In this document: piece by piece, positions 6,268 to 8,247 of the stretch
How the letters are laid out: the number at the start of each line of letters is the position of its first letter
How positions within the stretch are numbered: the first letter of the stretch is position 1
Assembly: GCA_021808185.1 (NCBI GenBank)
Contig: JAKBCB010000153.1
Location: forward strand, 1 to 8,247
Direction of reading: 5' to 3'
Origin: Pseudomonadota bacterium
Lineage (GTDB): Bacteria; Pseudomonadota; Alphaproteobacteria; Acetobacterales; Acetobacteraceae
Length of the DNA: 8,247 nucleotides
Notes under the pieces: generated by a model
What the model was told of the DNA's origin: nothing
The model's database searches: none
Seen by the model: only the letters and a program-made list of their open reading frames with translations
Translations under genes and position numbers: made by a program

Positions 6268-7763
6268 GGGTTGTTGAAATACTCGATCCCTGGATGTGCT
6301 GAACGTCGGACGTGGTGCCTCCCAGTCCGGCCGCTAATTCGGCCGTTCTGGCGGCCTCGGCGCGCTTCGGCGTCATGCTGGCGGGCCGAGCCAGCCAGGA
6401 GGCCGGATGGCGCGGCCAAAAACAGGGCCAGCGCTGCGGCGAGTCGCTTGAGATTGACCGCCATGGCCGTCAGGAACGCCTGGACGCGCATGTTTTGCAG
6501 ACCGCGACGGATCGCGCGAGCGAGCCCGTGCCAGCACTTCGCCTCGCCATGGAAACCCTCCGACCGCCAGCGGTGGCGCCGGTAGAGCCGAGCATCCTCT
6601 TCGGACCATCTCTCCTTGCGACGACGCGCCCGCAGCAAGGCAGGATGATCGTCGCTCACGACCACGGCCTTGTTCACGCGCCCCGGCGACAGGCAATCAA
6701 CTCGCATGGGGCAGCTGCGACAGTCCTTGGCTTTGGAGTAGAAAAAGCGTCCGTGTTCTACCCGCCTGGTTGGGCGCAAGATGCGCCCCTGGGGGCATTT
6801 CAGGATGTCGTGCCGGGCGTCGTAGCGGAACCGGCGCAAGGGTACCCGGCTGCGGATCGGCTCCTTCTTCGCCGGGATCACCGGGTCGATCCCACGCCGC
6901 TCCAACGCGCCATAAACCTTGCCATAGGCGTAACCCTGGTCGGCGGTGATGATCTTGATTGCGGTGCCGGTGGTCGCTGCCACAGCATCCGCCTGGCCTT
7001 CGATCTCGCCACCTTCGTTCGCCTCGCCGGTCGTCACCTCTACGTCGAGGATGACGCCGCGCACATCATCGACCGCGGTGTGCTGCTTGTAGGCGGGTTC
7101 GAGGCGGCGGTTGCGGGCGTTCGTCGCCATCGTCGCGTCCGGGTCTGTCATGCAGACCTTCTTGTGCCGCCCGCTTTGCTTGCCGTCGCGTTCGGCGCGA
7201 GCCTTGGATATTTGGGCCTTTGCTGCCGGCTCGCCCGACTGGCCTTCGTCATCCTGGGCCATTGCGGCATCGGCGTGCCTGACCCCCAGGCTCTCCCAAG
7301 ATACGTCAGCCCTGATCAGCGTGGCGTCGATGTGTACCACCTCGCCACGCGCGATCCCTGCGGCAATGCAAGCCTGCACGGTGCGGACGAACATGGCCCG
7401 AAACCGATCGGCGCCCCATCGCTGGCGGATGCGGGTCAGGCTCGAATGATCCGGCAGCACATCGGACAGGCCGAAACCTGCAAACCAGCGGATCGCGATG
7501 TTGACCTGAGCTTCACGCATCAATCGCCGATCGTGAACGATACCGACCAGAAAGCCGGCCAGCATGAGCCGCAGTGCCACTTCAGGATCAATGCCGGGGC
7601 GTCCAGCGCCGTCACCAGCGTAGCACTCCCGCACCTCCGCCCGGAGCCAACCGAGGTCGAGCACCTTGTCCACCCGGGCGAGCACATGATCGTCGGGGAT
7701 GAAGTCGCGAAGCGAGCCTGCGATCAGCAGTTCAGACTGGCCCCGGGGTTTGCTGCCCAGCAT
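5808..7763 (-). CDS. IS1182-family DDE transposase, frame fused to IS256 C-terminus
   Basis: Transposase of an IS1182-type element. The start is ATG at 7763 (MLGSKPRGQSELLIAGSLRD), the usual start of this family; a GTG at 7775 gives four extra residues. Numbered from that GTG: DDE triad candidates are Asp150 in HIDATLIRAD, Asp279 in ITADQGYAYG, and Glu406 or Glu411 in RSEGFHGEAK. The Cys set in KCPQG and CRSCPMRVDC (327-361) is typical of the family. The IS1182 part ends near residue 503 with EYFNNP, encoded by the element's terminal repeat. No stop precedes it, so the frame continues into the IS256 3' half for about 150 residues. The stretch 455-495 is Arg/Gly-rich and unlike a folded end, which hints at a late frameshift that removed the original stop. 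The N-terminal 450 residues look intact; whether the fusion protein is active is unknown. Confidence 0.85.
   Translation of the reverse strand: MLGSKPRGQSELLIAGSLRDFIPDDHVLARVDKVLDLGWLRAEVRECYAGDGAGRPGIDPEVALRLMLAGFLVGIVHDRRLMREAQVNIAIRWFAGFGLSDVLPDHSSLTRIRQRWGADRFRAMFVRTVQACIAAGIARGEVVHIDATLIRADVSWESLGVRHADAAMAQDDEGQSGEPAAKAQISKARAERDGKQSGRHKKVCMTDPDATMATNARNRRLEPAYKQHTAVDDVRGVILDVEVTTGEANEGGEIEGQADAVAATTGTAIKIITADQGYAYGKVYGALERRGIDPVIPAKKEPIRSRVPLRRFRYDARHDILKCPQGRILRPTRRVEHGRFFYSKAKDCRSCPMRVDCLSPGRVNKAVVVSDDHPALLRARRRKERWSEEDARLYRRHRWRSEGFHGEAKCWHGLARAIRRGLQNMRVQAFLTAMAVNLKRLAAALALFLAAPSGLLAGSARQHDAEARRGRQNGRISGRTGRHHVRRSAHPGIEYFNNPRIHFMRNALAHAGKQGRRVVSAFIGTAFAQDDAEAARTQWRQVADQLRPRVKKLAEFMDEAETDVLAYMSFPAAHRPKLHSTNPIERLNGEIKRRTEVVGIFPNDEAITRLVGALLLEQNDEWAVQRSRYMTLETIAPLSDDLIVKLPAVAA
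6268..6288 (+). repeat. IS1182 terminal inverted repeat (transposase 3' side)
   Basis: Twenty-one bases starting GGGTTGTTGAAA, complementary to 7808-7828 with four mismatches. On the minus strand it encodes the last IS1182-derived residues (IEYFNNP) of the chimeric transposase frame. Confidence 0.8.
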
Positions 7764-7807
7764 CGTACACCGCACCGAATCCTAGCAGGTGCAAGCGAAT
7801 CAGAGCC

Positions 7808-7828
7808 GATCGGATTTTTCAACAGCCC
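7808..7828 (-). repeat. IS1182 terminal inverted repeat (transposase 5' side)
   Basis: Reading inward on the minus strand it starts GGGCTGTTGAAA and pairs with 6268-6288. It lies 45 bases upstream of the transposase ATG at 7763, so that short space should carry the transposase promoter and ribosome site. Confidence 0.8.
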
Positions 7829-8247
7829 CACGCGGCAGCGCTGCCAGCTGGCGCCCATGACGCGGCGGATCGCCGCCTTCAGCCCCTCGTGCGCGTCGGA
7901 GATCACGAGCTTCACGTCGCGCAGGCCGCGACGAAGCATGCTCTTGAGGAAGGCGCTCCAGAACGTCTCGGCCTCTGACGGGCCGATGTGCAGGCCGACG
8001 ATCTCGCGCCGGCCCTCGGTGTTCGCGGCCACGGCGATTATCGCGGCGACCGACACGATGCGCCCGCCCTCGCGCTGCTTCAGGTAAGTAGCGTCCAGCC
8101 ACAGATACGGCCAGTCGCCTTCCAGCGGGCGGTCGAGGAAGGCGTTCACCCGCTCGTCGATGTCCTTGCACAGCTTGCTGACCGTGCTCTTGCCGATCCC
8201 CGACAGCCCCATGGCCTGCACCAGCTCGTCCACCCGGCGGGTGGAGA
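7829..8247 (-). pseudogene. IS256-family transposase, 5'-proximal part (copy B), open at window edge
   Basis: About 139 visible residues of a Mutator/IS256 transposase, reading from the right window edge (STRRVDELVQAMGLSGIGKS) to WQRCRV at the IS1182 boundary. It holds the first catalytic Asp in YLWLDATYLK and the second in KLVISDAHEGLKAAI. GIGKSTVSKLCKDID is the preceding helix-turn-helix-like segment, and GLHIGPSEAETFWSAFLKSML is a family block. After WQRCRV the frame enters the IS1182 end (GLLKNPIGSD) and stops at 7724, giving a truncated product without the catalytic Glu. The true N-terminus is off-window. Confidence 0.88.

Larger units (their letters stand above)
6268..7828 (-). mobile_element. 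IS1182-family insertion sequence inside IS256 copy B
   Basis: About 1,561 bp bounded by imperfect terminal inverted repeats: GGGTTGTTGAAATACTCGAT at 6268-6287 and GGGCTGTTGAAAAATCCGAT reading inward from 7828. They match at 17 of 21 positions when extended one base. One transposase gene fills nearly the whole element. One extra G:C at each end could also belong to the element. The flanks (ATGCG left, ACGCG right) are only an imperfect candidate target duplication. Confidence 0.88.
5739..8247 (-). mobile_element. IS256-family element (copy B), interrupted by IS1182, runs off right edge
   Basis: The right terminal repeat is at about 5740-5761 (TCGTGTCCCATTGCG then TGGTGTA), directly against the copy A fragment. 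The transposase 3' half (5808-6267) and 5' half (7829 to the window end) are separated by an IS1182-family element. Minus the insert, about 950 bp is visible of an element normally about 1.3 kb, so the other terminal repeat should lie within a few hundred bases beyond 8247. Confidence 0.8.

Noticed and set aside
6312..8087. Plus-strand open frame of about 591 residues
   Set aside because: Antisense to the IS1182 transposase and crossing the element boundary into IS256, so it cannot be a conserved gene.
1..8247. CRISPR array, tRNA or rRNA genes
   Set aside because: No regularly spaced direct repeats, no cloverleaf with a TTCRA-type arm and no conserved rRNA segments were recognised on either strand by eye.

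Overview
The window is GC-rich DNA in which every convincing gene lies on the minus strand. Gene content, a Tat-type export signal on the binding protein and the IS256/IS1182 flavour suggest an alphaproteobacterium (perhaps Rhodospirillales/Acetobacteraceae or a rhizobial relative). That placement is inference from family resemblance, not from a marker gene.

Region 1 (about 4883 down to 1) is a short-chain amide/urea sensing and uptake locus. In transcription order it holds an AmiC-type cytoplasmic amide sensor, an AmiR-type ANTAR antiterminator, an intergenic leader, a UrtA/FmdD-like periplasmic binding protein, a UrtB-like permease, and a UrtC-like permease cut by the window edge. The leader immediately after amiR contains two adjacent hairpins with six-base loops of the A-N-N-G-N-N type. 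The second hairpin shares bases with the 5' arm of a strong intrinsic terminator. This is the architecture expected of an ANTAR protein's RNA target. The simplest reading is a self-contained switch: amide binds AmiC, AmiR is freed, AmiR stabilises the second hairpin, the terminator cannot form, and the transporter genes are transcribed. A 12-bp GC hairpin just after the binding-protein stop codon could make that protein more abundant than the permeases. No amidase is visible; transporter ATPases and an amidase may lie beyond base 1.

Region 2 (4999-5364) is a small putative lipoprotein with glycine-zipper-like repeats. The 115-bp gap between it and amiC must hold the amiC promoter if the locus has its own, but no strong promoter is recognisable there.

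Region 3 (about 5462-8247) is a nest of insertion sequences. A 3' remnant of one IS256-family element (copy A) abuts the right end of a second, different IS256-family element (copy B). Copy B's transposase gene is split by an IS1182-family element of about 1.56 kb with matching terminal inverted repeats. The IS1182 transposase frame has no stop before the element's end and runs into the IS256 3' half, giving a long chimeric frame. Copy B continues past the right edge. Long plus-strand frames across the window are GC-driven shadows of the minus-strand genes.
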